Source of the DNA: Mixophyes australis
Taxonomy: Eukaryota > Chordata > Amphibia > Anura > Limnodynastidae
Assembly (NCBI GenBank): GCA_036250195.1
Contig: JAVHZZ010000005.1
Location: forward strand, 185,638,448-185,702,447
Direction: 5' to 3'
Length of the DNA stretch: 64,000 bases
Part shown: one piece after another, positions 1-12,700 of the stretch
Position numbering within the stretch: the first letter of the stretch is position 1
Layout of the letters: every line of letters begins with the position of its first letter
Program-made: the position numbers and the translations under genes
Notes under the pieces: model-generated
What the model was told of the DNA's origin: nothing
Database searches by the model: none
Seen by the model: the letters and a program-made list of their open reading frames with translations, nothing else

Positions 1-237
1 TCTGCTAATATGCATTGATGGCGGAAATTGAAAGCACATCCAATGTTAATATAGCTGACATGGCTTTAGTGATCCGATGTGCCACAGAATGCTGTCTGTC
101 ATACATGGTTCCTCTTGCATAGTAGAGAACTGTTTTTTAAAACTGTGCTTAGTTCTTTTGGTTCCGTTCTGTATAGAAATTTCACCCCCATCAGTAGTAG
201 CCCTAGCACACATGGATTATTCTTGGGAATCATAGGG

Positions 238-435
238 CAAGACAGTGGCCTAGTGGTTAGCACTTCTGCCTCACAGCACTGGGGTCTTGAGTTCAATTCC
301 CAACCATGGCCTTATCTGTGTAGAGTTTGTATGTTCGCCAAGTGTTTGCGTGGGTTTCCTCTGGGTGCTCTGGTTTCCTTCCACACTCCAAAAACATACT
401 GGTAGGTTAATTGGCTGCTATCAAAATTGACCTTA

Positions 436-481
<46 letters not shown>

Positions 482-608
482 GTGTGTGTGTGTGTCTATG
501 TTAGGGAATTTAGACTGTAAGCTCCAATGGGGCAGGGACTGATGTGAATGAGTTCTCTGTACAGAGCTGCGAAATGAGTGGCGCTATATAAATAACTGAT
601 GATGATGG
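238..608 (+). repeat. tRNA-headed SINE, near full length
   Basis: The head carries an RNA polymerase III A-box-like block (tggcctagtgg, 246-256) and a B-box-like block (gagttcaattcc, 289-300), as in tRNA-derived SINEs. The body ends in a tail built from gat repeats near 597-608. A (TC)n/(TG)n microsatellite at about 437-494 interrupts the body. The same body recurs in reverse at 34252-34421 and a head fragment at 6472-6556, so this is an interspersed family. The tail-side text 'gcgctatataaat' is shared by several repeats in the window. Confidence 0.8.
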
Positions 609-611
609 ATT

Positions 612-1298
612 GCAGTAGAGGAGTGAGTTTGCATTTGTAAATGCGATGTTAGACTATGTACTAAAAATAAAGAGGTTTATGATGAGGGTGTTAATGGTAA
701 AGATTGCATGGGGTATCAATTCTGCTGGTAGCAGTTGCTGGACTGCTTGTTGCAATACATGATTATCCTGCTTTTGATAAACCACCTTAATAAACTTGAT
801 GCAAATGACATAACAGGGAGCAGATGTCCAAATAGTCCCTACCATGGTCCAGGCATGACAATGCACTTATCATGAGCATGAGGTGGTACCACTGGTGGCT
901 GCCTTGCTTGGACACAATCAATATCATCCTCATTATCTTCTTCAAGTCCAACACATTCATCATTGTCAGATACACAATTTCCCCCCTTATCCTGTTGCAC
1001 ATTAACAATTCCAAAGTAGCATCCTTAATTTCTATTCCTAAATCAGCATCATTTTAGACGGAGGCGGTTCTATAATTACAGTGTCAGAATCTGAAATGTC
1101 GGACTCACACATAGCACTCATGGACAACCTTAGACTCTACTCAAGATTCTGTTCTTCTGCCTTCATGTTCTTTTCCTGCACGTGATGTGGCTGTTTTGGA
1201 GGTGAAAGACCTATGCTCAGAATGAGAAGAGGCATGAGAAGTTACAGAAGATTCATGCCGATGTCAGCACTCACTTTTGCAATGGGCATTCTAGTACT
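612..1298. other. unassigned non-genic stretch
   Basis: No supported gene. Short minus-strand open stretches exist but match nothing I recognise. The sequence may be part of an old transposon split by the LINE that begins at about 1299, because 6400-6830 on the far side has similar composition. That link is a guess. Confidence 0.4.
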
Positions 1299-1645
1299 TG
1301 TAATTATTATTATTATTATCATTTATTTGTTAGGCGCCACAAGGTTTCCGCAGCGCCGTACATAATACAAACAGGAGACCATACAGGGTGACATAGTACA
1401 CAGCAATAAACACAAAGTACCAATACTTCAGAACTCCGGGCAGACATATGAGTGAAGATGGAGTAGAAGAACAGGTATGGAGACAGGAGGGGAGAGGGGC
1501 CCTGCTCATACGAGCTCACATCCTAAGGGAGGGTGGACAAACAGGTACAGGAGGGAGCCATTAAAGTAAGGGAGAGAAGGGTGGGGCTGGTGGAGAGAGG
1601 GGAGAACAAGAGAAGGATGTTTGCGAAGGAGCAACGAGGTAAGGG

Positions 1646-4600
1646 TTAAGTGGATTGTTGGTAGGCTTTGAGGAACAGGTGAGTTTTGAGTGCCCGTTTG
1701 AAGGAGCACAGACTGGGTGAGAGACGGATGGAGCGAGGGAGGTCGTTCCAGTGGAGGGGAGCAGCTCGGGAGAAGTCTTGGATTCTGGAGTGGGAAGATG
1801 TGATCAGAGTAGAGGAGAGGCGACGGTCGTTGGCCGAGCGCAGGGAGCGGGCAGGGGTGTGAATGGTGAGGAGGTTGGAGATGTAGGGGGCAGTAGACTG
1901 GGAGAGGGCTTTGTAAGTGGTGGTGAGGAGCTTGAAAAGGATCCTGTAGGGGAAGGGGAGCCAGTGTAAGGCACGGTAGAGAGGGGAGGCGGAGGAGGAG
2001 CGGCGTGAGAGAAAGATGAGTCGGGCGGCCGCATTAAGAACAGAGCGAAGGGGGGCGAGGTGGGAGAGGGGGAGGCCAGTAAGGAGAAGGTTGCAGTAGT
2101 CGAGGCGGGAGATGATGAGAGCATGTATGATGGTTTTGGTGGCATCTAGTGAGAGGAAGGGCCGGATGCGGGCAATGTTACGCAGCTGGAAGCGGCAGGT
2201 TTGGGCTAGAGATTGGATGTGGGGGACAAAAGAGAGAGAGGAGTCAAGGGTGACACCCAGGCAGCGGAGCTGGGTGACAGAGGAGATGGTTGAATTATTA
2301 ACCACGATGGAGAGGTTGTGGTGAGAGGGGAGCCTGGGGGGAGGGAAGACAATTAGTTCAGTTTTAGAGATATTAATTTTGAGAAAGCGCGAGGACATCC
2401 AGGAGGAGATGGCAGAGAGGCAGTCAGATACACGAGAGAGGAGAGTGGGAGAGAGATCAGGAGAAGATACGTAGAGCTGAATGTCGTCAGCATAGAGGTG
2501 ATACTGAAGACCATAGGAGGAGATGAGAGTCCCGAGTGAGGAAGTGTAGAGCGAGAATAGTAGGGGGCCGAGAACAGAGCCCTGGGGGACACCAACCGGG
2601 AGAGGGGAAGGGGTGGAGGCAGAGCCAGATGTGGAGACAGAGAAGGTGCGGTTGGCGAGATAAGAGCAGAACCAGGCGTGGACAGAACCAGAGAGGCCAA
2701 GAGAGAGAAGAGTTTGCAGAAGGAGGGGGTGATCCACAGTGTCAAAGGCCGCAGAGAGGTCGAGGAGGATGAGTATGGAGAAGTGACCCCTGGATTTGGC
2801 TGAGAGGAGGTCGTTGGTGACTTTGGCCAGGGCGGTTTCAGTAGAGTGGAGGGGGCGGTAGCCAGATTGGAGAGGGTCGAGGAGGGAATTGTCTGAGAGG
2901 TAATTGGTGAGACGACAACAGACTATCCGCTCAAGTAATTTGGAGGCATAGGGGAGAAGTGAGATGGGGCGATAGTTGGCGAGGGAGGTGGGGTCAAGAT
3001 TGGGTTTTTTGAGGATGGGAGAGATGAGAGCGTGTTTGAATGAGGAGGGTACAACACCTGAGGCGAGTGATAAGTTGAGTAGGTGTGCAAGGTAGGAGCA
3101 GGCAGTAAGAGAGAGAGAACGAAGGAGGTTAGAGGGTATGGGATCAAGCGGACAGGTGGAGGGTGGAGAGGAAAGAATAAGGGAGCGAACTTCATCGCCA
3201 GATGTGGGGTGGAAGGAGCACCAGAGTTGCGTGTTGGATGGGGGTGGAGCAATAGGGGCAGGGGGAGAGGGGGAGGAAGAAGAGATGTTAAGTCTGATGG
3301 CCTCAATTTTGGAAGTGAAAAAAAAGGCGAAGTCAGCAGCGGTGAGGGAAAGTGGGACTGGAGGAGAGGGGGGAGAAAGGAGGGAGTTGAAGGTTGCGAA
3401 GAGGCGGCGGGGATTAGAGGACTGAGAAGAGATGAGGGATTTAAAGAAGGTGTGTTTAGCAAGGGAGAGGGCAGAGCAGAAAGAGGAGAGGATGAATTTG
3501 AAGTGAAGGAAGTCAGCGAGGGAGCGAGATTTCCTCCAGAGGCGTTCGGCAGTGCGGGAGCACTTTTGGAGGAAGCGAGTGAGTTTGGAGTGCCACGGTT
3601 GAGGAATAAGGCGGCGGCGGCGGATAGGAGCGGCGGGGGCGACAGCATCCAGGGCAGTAGTGAGTGAATGGTTGTAGAGAGAGGACGCTTGGTCTGGACA
3701 GGCCAGGGAAGGGAGGGGAGAGAGGAGAGAATCAAGAGAGGAGGAGAAAGAGGTAAGGTCAATCGTTTCAAGGTTGCGTCTGGTGAGGGTGACTTTCGGC
3801 GGAGGGGGAGCAGGGGAGGAGGACAGAGTAAAGGAGAGGAGATGGTGGTCCGAGAGTGGGAAGGGAGAGTTTGAGAAATCAGAGAGATCGCAGAGGTGAG
3901 AGAAGACTAGGTCAAGGGAGTGGCCAAGACAGTGGGTGGGGGAGGAGGTCCATTGGGTGAGGCCAAGGGAGGTGGAGAGGGTGAGAAGTTTGATGGTGGC
4001 AGGGTCAGAGCAGTTATCAATAGGGATGTTGAAGTCGCCGAGTATGATGGAAGGAAGGTCAGAGGAAAGGTAGTGGGGGAGCCAGGCAGCGAAGTTATCC
4101 AGGAAAAGGGAGGTAGGGCCAGGGGGACGATAGATGACAGAGACGCGGAGGTGGATAGGAGAGAAGAGACGGATGGAGTGAACTTCAAAGGAGGAGAAAG
4201 AGAGGGAAGGTACGGTGGGAATGACCCGGTAAGTGCAGCAGGGGGATAGGAGGAGGCCCACTCCACCTCCTGGACGCTCGTCCGGTCTGGTGGAGTGGGT
4301 GAAGGAGAGGCCCCCATAGGAGAGGGCAGCAGGTGAGGTGGTGTCCGAGGGAGTGAGCCAGGTTTCAGTGATGGCAAGAAGGTTGAGAGAGTTAGAGATG
4401 AAGAGGTCGTGGATGGAGGTCAGTTTGTTACGAATGGACCTAGAGTTCCAGAGGGCACATGAGAAGGGGAGGGAAGGATGAGGGGAGATGCGGATAAGGT
4501 TGTCGAGGTTGATGGAGCGAGGGTGGGGGTGAGAGTTGGACCAGTGGGGGGCAGTGGGGGAGAGGTTATTGGAGCCCGGGAAAGAGAAGGGACCATGAGA

Positions 4601-4720
4601 GGAGGACCGGTAAGGGTGACTCTGGGACCGGTAAGGGTGACTCTGGGAGAGGATGGGAATGGGAAAGGAGCGGGGCGGCATAGTGAGAGATGTGTGGCAG
4701 GAGTGAGAGTGAAGAGGCAA
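1646..4720 (-). CDS. LINE endonuclease-reverse transcriptase (ORF2-like), intact
   Basis: The frame is 1,024 codons with no stop. An N-terminal Pro/Ser/His-rich leader of about 85 residues comes first, and its start codon may not be the true one. An apurinic-endonuclease-like domain (about 88-310) follows with the motifs ITETWL, GDFNIP and SDHHLLSF. A reverse transcriptase (about 540-820) follows with [38 protein letters not shown] and the catalytic YADD box. A C-terminal tail typical of L2/CR1 elements ends the protein. All the catalytic motifs I know for these domains are present. Such proteins nick target DNA and copy their own RNA in place. An unbroken ORF this long implies a young, possibly active copy. 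The clade (L2 against CR1 or Rex1) is judged from motif style only. Confidence 0.88.
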   Translation of the reverse strand: MPLHSHSCHTSLTMPPRSFPIPILSQSHPYRSQSHPYRSSSHGPFSFPGSNNLSPTAPHWSNSHPHPRSINLDNLIRISPHPSLPFSCALWNSRSIRNKLTSIHDLFISNSLNLLAITETWLTPSDTTSPAALSYGGLSFTHSTRPDERPGGGVGLLLSPCCTYRVIPTVPSLSFSSFEVHSIRLFSPIHLRVSVIYRPPGPTSLFLDNFAAWLPHYLSSDLPSIILGDFNIPIDNCSDPATIKLLTLSTSLGLTQWTSSPTHCLGHSLDLVFSHLCDLSDFSNSPFPLSDHHLLSFTLSSSPAPPPPKVTLTRRNLETIDLTSFSSSLDSLLSPLPSLACPDQASSLYNHSLTTALDAVAPAAPIRRRRLIPQPWHSKLTRFLQKCSRTAERLWRKSRSLADFLHFKFILSSFCSALSLAKHTFFKSLISSQSSNPRRLFATFNSLLSPPSPPVPLSLTAADFAFFFTSKIEAIRLNISSSSPSPPAPIAPPPSNTQLWCSFHPTSGDEVRSLILSSPPSTCPLDPIPSNLLRSLSLTACSYLAHLLNLSLASGVVPSSFKHALISPILKKPNLDPTSLANYRPISLLPYASKLLERIVCCRLTNYLSDNSLLDPLQSGYRPLHSTETALAKVTNDLLSAKSRGHFSILILLDLSAAFDTVDHPLLLQTLLSLGLSGSVHAWFCSYLANRTFSVSTSGSASTPSPLPVGVPQGSVLGPLLFSLYTSSLGTLISSYGLQYHLYADDIQLYVSSPDLSPTLLSRVSDCLSAISSWMSSRFLKINISKTELIVFPPPRLPSHHNLSIVVNNSTISSVTQLRCLGVTLDSSLSFVPHIQSLAQTCRFQLRNIARIRPFLSLDATKTIIHALIISRLDYCNLLLTGLPLSHLAPLRSVLNAAARLIFLSRRSSSASPLYRALHWLPFPYRILFKLLTTTYKALSQSTAPYISNLLTIHTPARSLRSANDRRLSSTLITSSHSRIQDFSRAAPLHWNDLPRSIRLSPSLCSFKRALKTHLFLKAYQQST

Positions 4721-5249
4721 TGGAGGCAGGAGGAGAATACTCGAGTAAGGTCAGGTGACACTAACGGAGCGTGGAGAGACGGGAGGTGAGTTGCACAGAA
4801 CCAGAGGGAGTGAAACAGAAGGGTAGTGGTATAGCAGTTTAACCAGTGTAGACAATGAAACAATGAAGATGGAGAAGAGGAGTGGCAAGGCAGAACAATG
4901 TACAGTAAGCAGTAAAATAAGGTGGAGTAATTAAATAAATAGATAAAATTAAGTTAAATAATTGGATTGGTGGTGGGGTGAAATAAAACACAAGAAAAAA
5001 AATAAAATATTAAAACACAAGAAATAAACACAAATAAAATAAAAATAAATAAAAATAAATAAAATAAAACACAAGAAATAAAACCCAAGAAAAAAATGAG
5101 GAGTCCTCCGTACCAGGAGAGACGAAGGACACGGGACAAGGAGTTCCAGGTAATCGCAGGAGTAGTTCGTGGGGACCAGAACCAGGAAAGGTCCAGGGAG
5201 CAGGAGAGGTCCAGGGGTCCAGCGATTAGGGGGATCAGATTTCGGAGGG

Positions 5250-5396
5250 TCGAGGCAAACGGACCAGAGTTCATGTGGACCCGGAGTGTAGTGCAGGCGG
5301 TGTAAACGGTCCAGAACGGGTTCAGATGGACCCGGAGGCTAGTGCAGGCGGTGTGAACGGTCCAGAACGGGTTCAGATGGACCCGGAGGCGGGTCA
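5250..5396 (-). repeat. 51-bp tandem repeat in LINE 5' region
   Basis: The block beginning gtgcaggcggtgt recurs at 5291 and 5342, giving a 51-bp period with about 2.5 copies. A second, weaker duplication lies at about 5908-6000. Tandem 5' units are known promoter monomers in some LINEs. That role here is inference. Confidence 0.7.
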
Positions 5397-6471
5397 GGAC
5401 ATTGGGTGAGGACAGTAGGCCTCAGTAAGGGCTGTAGGTGGGGGAGGGCAGGGACACGTGGGGTAGCCTACGGAGGCAGGAGGCAGAGACTGGGGCACTA
5501 AGGCCAACAAAGATGGAGGCCAATATTGATGAGGTACGAGGCCGTGGATGCCACCAGGCACAGGGGCACAGCCAGGGAGAGGCAACAGCCGGAGCAGCGA
5601 GGGCGTCTCAGGAAACGAGTAGCAAAATCCAGGACGTAGTAGCTGGAGGTCTGGACACTGACCTGGATGAGATCCGCAGGACTGGAGGCAACCAGCAGCG
5701 TCGGGACCGGAACGAAGAGGCCACAGGAACAGAGCAGCGGGAGACCAGCAGAGGATCAGCAGCCAGAGGACCCGTTACAGAGTGGCAGCAGGAGGATCCA
5801 ATGCCCAAGGACCAGTAACGGAGCAGCAGCCGCTAGAGACCACAGGCCAGGAGGAACAGCGAACAGAGGACTTGAAGGAGAGCCGCGGCACAGGTCTGTG
5901 ACGTGGAGGCAGGAAGCAGCGTCGCAGAGGTCGGGAAGGCTGCAGGCGAGTAGAGCAGAGACGGAGAGGAGGCTGGAAGCGGCGTCGTGGAGGTCAGGAA
6001 GACTGCAGGCATCATCCACGGTGAGTATAGCTGAGGCGGAGCAGGATTCAGCGGGTGCTAGAAGGCGGCAGGCATTGCAGGCGAGTGGAGAGCAGTAGGT
6101 AAGCCCGCGCCAGTAGTGGCCGGAGAGTGAGGCCGAAGCCACGGCCGAGAGTAGGGATGGCAGCAGGGGGATGCATCGTGGGAGTTAGTGTTCACCAGCG
6201 ATCAGCATCCGGTAGAGGAGTCGGGCATCTCCAGGCTGGAATGCAGGGCCCAGAAGTTTTCCAAGCTGGGCTCCAGCGGAGCGCAAGAAGGACACGTCTG
6301 TCCTGTCCAGAGACCGGAAGCATAGTAAGAGCAGTAGCAGGACCACTACTGACATAAAAGGCCATGGTCTAAGCTTTACCTTGGCATTGCGGATGGTATA
6401 TGGATTGTTATCTATTTTTCTTTTGTTGTAGACAAATCACCACATTCATCATTAACTTTTCCCTTCATACA

Positions 6472-6556
6472 AACTCCTCACAGATAAGGCCATAGTCGGG
6501 AATTGAACTCATGACCCCAGCGCTGTGAGGCAGAAGTGCTAACCACTTAGCCAACC
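6472..6556 (-). repeat. SINE head fragment
   Basis: Reverse-complement match to the tRNA-like head of the SINE at 238-608, including the A-box and B-box blocks. The body and tail are missing. Confidence 0.7.
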
Positions 6557-7001
6557 CTTCTGCAGATGAACACCCAATGAAATAGGGAAATGAGGGACTG
6601 TTACCTTGCAATTCAGACATTGCTCCACAATGTCATTCAATTTAGTATAAAGATACTTTGGGGTTTTTTGGGTTGTGCTGTAAAACTCAGCACCCTGCTT
6701 TTTGGCCACTTACTAGTACAGATATGATGCTGCCACTCGCACAATAGCCTGTGGTGGAAAAAACAGAGGAGTAGGATTGAAGAGCCTGTCAGCGCCAATT
6801 AAATTGTCTTTGACGTCCCACCCCAAGAAAAGCTAAATAAAATAAATACAAAAACACTTGTTTTTCTGCTACTTCTCTGTAACCTACCACAGTGATTGGC
6901 AACCTAACATGCTTCAAGGGACATTATCCTTAATTTCAAGAATTAAAAAACAGCCCCAAAACGACCCCCACATCACTCAAAAAGTGCCACCACATACACC
7001 T
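6557..7001. other. unassigned AT-rich sequence upstream of TMEM14C
   Basis: No gene or recognised repeat seen. Confidence 0.4.
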
Positions 7002-7195
7002 CAGGTATGTTTTTGATGGTACGAATTTTGACAATAATGTTAATATTTCATCTGCTAGTAAATGATATCCTTTTATTCTTAACCAATAACCACAAAAGTC
7101 ATATTTATTTTGCTATCTCACTGTCTGTGTAGAGACACCTATTAACTTTTTTTTTATTATTGAAAGCCTGGAACGTGTTTTCCTACTTATTCTAG
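7002..7195 (+). repeat. TMEM14C: diverged copy of TMEM14C intron 2 start
   Basis: This stretch aligns by eye with 8333-8530, beginning at the same caggtatg that forms the 5' splice site of coding exon 1 (exon 2) of TMEM14C. The similarity runs about 190 bp with small indels. The exon itself is not duplicated upstream of it. It looks like a partial local duplication, or the relic of a tandem TMEM14 paralogue. Confidence 0.75.
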
Positions 7196-7347
7196 CCCAA
7201 AATCAATATTTAATATTTACTTCTTTACTGCAGCACGTGCAAAGGATATTATTTTATATCCAGTTGTAGTTATAACACTGAGACTGCCTCCCCCAGACAC
7301 CAGTCTCCAGAGCAGACAGACCTTGTAGTGGGTGGAGACAGTACAGT

Positions 7348-7373
7348 CACGTGATTCTATGTCAGATCACGTG
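7348..7373. promoter_or_regulatory. TMEM14C: paired CACGTG E-boxes in TMEM14C promoter
   Basis: Two palindromic CACGTG sites lie at 7348-7353 and 7368-7373, both within tcacgtga, exactly 20 bp apart. They sit about 90 bp before the inferred exon 1 splice donor. Such sites bind bHLH-zip factors (USF, MITF/TFE, MYC). Use in this promoter is inference. Confidence 0.5.
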
Positions 7374-7399
7374 AGCAGTGTCCTCCTCCTCCTCCTCCT

Positions 7400-7458
7400 C
7401 CTCACTCTGACTTGGAGCTGTTCTCCCGCAGTTGTGTCCTGTCTAACTGATTGTCAAG
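7400..7458 (+). other. TMEM14C: TMEM14C non-coding exon 1 (inferred)
   Basis: A strong splice donor (TCAAG|GTGAGT) ends an exon at 7458, just downstream of the E-box pair and a CTC-repeat. The coding exon starts with only one base before its ATG, so an upstream 5' UTR exon is needed, and this is the best candidate. The transcription start is not determined. Confidence 0.55.
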
Positions 7459-8259
7459 GTGAGTCATACAGCACAATGCTGCCTGTGTGTTGTTATTAGT
7501 CACATGGCCGGACAGTGATATTGACAGTATACGGTTGCACTTCCCTGACGTCCACATGCTGTTAGTGTAATGTATGCAGTGTGCTGGTAGTGTAGGTACA
7601 GTCAGTAGCACACATTATCCTGTTATCTTGTGTGACATGGGGGTGGTCCTGTGCATGTGTCTGTTGTGCAGGATAAGGGGCTGGAGAAGTCATATGTTCA
7701 TTGAAAATGTGTGGCTGGAAGTTTTGTGTAGGCCTGAACATGAGTGTATTGGCTAACTCATTTCAGTTGAAAAAGTATTATAAAATATTCACTTGTTATG
7801 GTCAGAAATTACTCCTAATTAACACATGCATGACCAGTTACATAGAGGTCAGAAAGCAATAGTGAGCACCTTAATGTTTGCAATTGCATGTAAGGATTTT
7901 AATTTTTTAAATGTAATTGTATTCTCTAAAGAGTTATTTATTAAACATGCTAACCTTTATCCTGTCATACTCTGTTCCTAATATACAGGGTTTAAAATGA
8001 GTTTTATTGGATATGTCTTTGACTTTCAATGTTGTGTAATGTAAATGTTATATAACATATCAATAGGAATAAACTGTTCTGTATAAGCAATTGTATAGAA
8101 AAGTAACTTCCCTTTTTCTAACTGTTTAAAAGAAAAACAGAAAGTGTGGCTGTTTCCTTGGAATCAGGACAGTTGGCGTGTTCACTGATGAGCCTCTACA
8201 ATATTTTGTTAAAAGGCCTGGTGATACTGTTTTACTGTAACGATGTGTTCTGTTTTAGA

Positions 8260-8335
8260 ATGGGCGTTGAGTGGTTTGGTTTGGGCTATGCAGCTCTGGT
8301 CACTTCAGGAGGAATTATCGGCTATGTAAAAGCAG
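8260..8335 (+). CDS. TMEM14C: TMEM14C coding exon 1
   Basis: Residues 1-25 plus the first base of Gly26. The acceptor ends at 8258 (tgttttag) and the donor is GCAG|GTATG. It encodes the first hydrophobic helix. Confidence 0.93.
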
Positions 8336-9754
8336 GTATGTTTTTGATGGTAGGAATTTTGACAATAATATGAATGTGTCATCTGCTTGTAAATTATATC
8401 CTTTTATTCTGCTCCAAAACCCCCGAAAGTCATTTATTTTACGTTGCTCACTGTCTGAGTAAAGGGACACCTATTAACTGTTTAAAAAAAATAATAATAA
8501 TTGAAAGTCTGAAACGTGCTTTCTTTCCCAAAGTGCTCTAAAAAAATGTGTAAAACTCAAAACGTGCAAAAGGGTACGGTTTTCAGACCCTCCTCTACAG
8601 AGGAATGACCCCATTACAACCGACCCCCCCCTTACGCAAAAGGCCACGTAGGGGATCGAGGCTAGGGGGGCCATCTTTTGCATAGGGTTCGGCCAAAGCT
8701 TTCCCCATAGCATCAAATTTTCTGCCTCAAAGTTCAGGGAAGTGGGAGCTGCTAAGACCACACCGCTTCCTCTAGATCGTTGGGGATGGGACTCATTAGG
8801 ATTGCCGCACCATCGTGAATCCGTGAGAAAAAAAAAGCATAAAATTAAGTGACAAACAGTGAGAGAAAAATAAATTAAATAGTGATTGTGACATGGTTAT
8901 TCCTGTCAAGCCAGAAGGCCACAGCAAAGGAAGTGATGTGGTAGCCAAAAAGTGGGTTTTGTGCATAGCGCTATACTCACAAGTGAGAGTCACCACTCCC
9001 CAAGTGACTTCCAGAACCCCTGACTTCCAGTGGCACTATGTCCCAGGCTTTCAAGCTACCAGTCTCCTCTTATTTTCCCACAGATACTTATACAAATGAA
9101 AATCCTTCTTTGTTTTTTTTTTTCATATAAACTGTAAAAGCTATAACATTCTATATACATAAAATAAGAGATAAACAACAAATATTGAACATTAATAAGT
9201 ATCAACTGTTTTCAAAATTTGAAAATTAAGAGATTAATATTTCAGGGTTCTAGTTGTGTAATATAACTGTAAATAGACAAATATGAATGTAAATATAAAA
9301 GTCATTGTAAATGTAATATAAATGTATAAATTGGGATTATACATATTATGCTAATTTATTACTCATACAGATCATCCTACAGTTATAGAAACATTTTATC
9401 TATATATTTATTTATATTCACACATTCAGTTTTTATAAGTACTTTACATTGTATCATTAAGGAAAATATATACAAAGTAATATGTTTACAATACTATTTG
9501 CTAAATGATAAGTATATTCTTAGAGTTGACCACTAGAGGTCAGTAGAAGACTTTACTTTGGTGTGGTTTGTTGTCTAACATCCACTGTTTCACCTTCTTG
9601 GTACACAGTCACTCTTACGTTATATAAGTTTGTTATAATTTATGAGTGTCTATCTTGGTAATAATCTAGGGCAGAAATCAAAATGATTAACCTTTTTAGC
9701 ACCTAAAAGGGATTTATACAGTATAGTGGAGTGCTGCTGTCAGTTGCTGTGTGT

Positions 9755-9797
<43 letters not shown>

Positions 9798-12700
9798 CAC
9801 ACTCACTGTTGGTTAATCCCATACTGTCCAGGCTACCAGCTGCATGACAGTATCAGTGCCCCATCTGTATACAAACAAAGGAAATTTCAGCATTGTTTGA
9901 GGCATAGATGAGACTGTACAATTTGCAAATATGAGGACATGTGATATGGGCTGCAAGCTTAACTGTTTTGATCAAAGTGTGCTATATTTTGCTAGAATAC
10001 ATATGTCCTGACAACTGTTTTTTGTATATGTCATTCATTGACCCCCTTTCATTATCATTCTCCATTGACCTTCATCCTCATATTATTATCCACACGACCA
10101 CCTTCCCCCTCACTTACTTGCTGCAGAGAGAAACTGATCATGCTGATGAAAGACATAATCCATAAACGAATAAGGCCATTTTTTAACAGAGGTGATTGTG
10201 ACAATTGTGTTTATTTATGGTGTTGCACTCTTTTCAGGTAGTGTTCCATCTCTCGCTGCCGGTCTTCTTTTCGGAGGTCTATCAGGTCTGGGGGCCTATC
10301 AGATGTCACATGATTCAAAGAATATATTAGTTTCACTGAGTAAGTTTCTTGATCTCCCTCTTCGCGGCAATAAGACTTCTCTACGTTTAGATTTCAGAGG
10401 CTAAGGAAGCAAACTATATAGATGCAACTATATCTGGCATAAAAAAATGACAACATCATATCTTTAAGATGCAGTTTCATAATGTTTGTTTACATTTTGT
10501 CTTGTACCTAATGTAGCAAAAATGGATGCTAGCAAATATTGTAATAAATGTTGTAGGTGTTCTTACCATACAGAATTATTGCTCTAATATCTGTTTAATA
10601 CTTCTTGCCCCAGATAATTTTCTAAAGACAACCTAAATCCAAAAACAATGTCTAATTTAATGCAAATAGTAGTCTTCAGAAATGTGACACCTAATTGCTT
10701 GTTGCACTTGTTAACAAGTACTGGAATATGCTTCCTCCTTTATATTCAAGTTGCATCGGGCACGTTGGCAGGAGTTATGGGCTACCGATTCTACAGCTCT
10801 GGAAAATTCATGCCTGCTGGATTAATTGCTGGTGCCAGGTGAGTACATTTACGTGAAGGTTTCCTATTTTAATTGAATGATTTGTAGTAAACGAATCCAT
10901 TCATGGTTATTTATTTAAACAAAACAGCTACCTAGTGCTGCAGACAGCACTGGATCTTGGGTATCCAGAATCACATGTTCACATCACATGATATCCTAAT
11001 CAGATCTGTAGCTATATTATCCCATTGGGCATATGCTCAACGGGAGCAGGGAAATATCTTCTGGGCTTGTACTTATGATGCTTTCTCCATTGAGTACAGA
11101 GTGTAAGTCCAACACTGGGCAAATGTAGTTTCTAAACCCTGGGACTGTCACTTCTGTGTTGGTTTGCATGGATTTTAGAACATTACTTTGGTGTGTACAG
11201 AACTGTAGAAACTGAAGGTTGCTTTTTTTTTTTTTTAATAAAGCTGTTCTCTATTATTGCAATAAAAGCACTATCGCAAGACCAATTAAGTATAAAGAGC
11301 AAAAGAACAAAGGCAAAGCTAAAAGCAGAAAGATGTAAGGATGGGTGGGGAAGAGGTTTGCAATAACCAAGATATCAGTCCTACCATGTTAGAGGAGTAC
11401 ACAGAATGATTTCCTGATTATCAAGGAGTGGATAGATAAGTCATGCTTATCTATGCCGGCACACATCATTTCTACATAGAAGCCATGTTGTAGGACACTT
11501 TTCTATCTTAATCTTTGGTATCAAAACATCCTGGGATGGCAGTGAATGGCTGTATATTCATTTTACTTTGAATGTTTGTTTGTTTGTATGTATTTAATAT
11601 TTTAAATCCTGTATTGACACAGCCAAACCGTGGATTTGGAGGTGTAGGGTAGTGCAACATTCAGGTAGAACAGTTACTAATTCAGTGCACATTGGTATTG
11701 GTTATTTATGATATTTTTGATCAGCTGTAGATATGGGTAGAACTTAGGCTTTTTTTCTATTGACATGCACTGAACCATTCATTTAATTGGTAATGGAAAC
11801 CTACTTAACATATATAAATTGAAAACGGGGTTCTTATTCCAGGCCAAAATGCATTTGTGTAACTATGGGAAATGCATCCAGTTAATTAAAATATATTAAA
11901 GGACCACTAAACCTAGTACAAGTGACTAATAACCTTAAATATGTATATAAAGTTAGGACTGTACCCTCACAAGGGGAGGCAATTCTACAGATACATGTGA
12001 GTGAAAATGTGCATTGTCCCAGAACAGGGGTATTATTGACACACACATAATAGTATTTGTAGTGTGCACCTTGTGTTAAAGAATTTGAAATTTGTAACGT
12101 CCTAGTTGACCAACGACAGTTTTGTAACTTTTTGTGGCATATTTGTAAATCTGGAAAATAGAACGCACATTACTAGTACCTGCCAAGATTATTATTATTA
12201 TCATTTATTTGTTAGGCGCCACAGGGTTTTCACAGCGCCTTACATAATACGAACAGTAGACCATACAGGGTAAAACATTACAGAACAATAAACACTAAGT
12301 ACCAATGCTTCGGAAACTCCGGGCAGACATATGGAGTGAGGGCGGAGCAGAAGAGTCGGTATGAAGACAGGAGGGGAGAGGGGCCCTGCTCATACGAGCT
12401 TACATCCTAAGGGAGGGAGGACAAAACAGGCACGGAGGGAGGCAGTGATGCAAGGGAGAAAAAGGGACCAGGGGAGAGGGGGGAGAACAAGCAGAGTGGA
12501 TGAGGGGTTAAGTGGATGGTTGGTAGGCTTTCAGGAACAGGTGAGTTTTGAGTGCCCGTTTGAAGGAGCACAGATTGGGAGCGAGGGAGGTCATTCCAGT
12601 GCGGGGGGGCAGCGCGAGAGAAGTCTTGGACTCGGGAGTGGGAAGAGGTAATGAGTGGAGAGGCGACGGTCGTTTGCCAAGCAAAGGGAGCGAGCGGGAG

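Larger units (their letters stand above)
1299..6356 (-). mobile_element. L2/CR1-like LINE, probably full length
   Basis: On the minus strand this unit has a GC-rich 5' region with tandem repeats (about 5090-6356), a long endonuclease/RT ORF (4720 to 1646), a short 3' UTR, and a 3' tail of aat repeats (1299-1320) typical of L2/CR1-type LINEs. A 5'-truncated sister copy lies at 12192-13111, and older relatives at 58170-59640. The coding strand is strongly pyrimidine-rich, so the plus strand reads as GA-rich. The 3' end is clear. The 5' end near 6356 is set only by the drop in GC content, and I could not identify a target-site duplication. The region 5090-6356 could instead be a separate repeat. 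Confidence 0.75.

Noticed and set aside
238..310. tRNA gene
   Set aside because: A- and B-box blocks are present but no cloverleaf, and the sequence continues into a SINE body seen elsewhere.
1751..4789. Several plus-strand Gly/Glu/Arg-rich frames
   Set aside because: They are antisense shadows of the pyrimidine-rich LINE coding strand.
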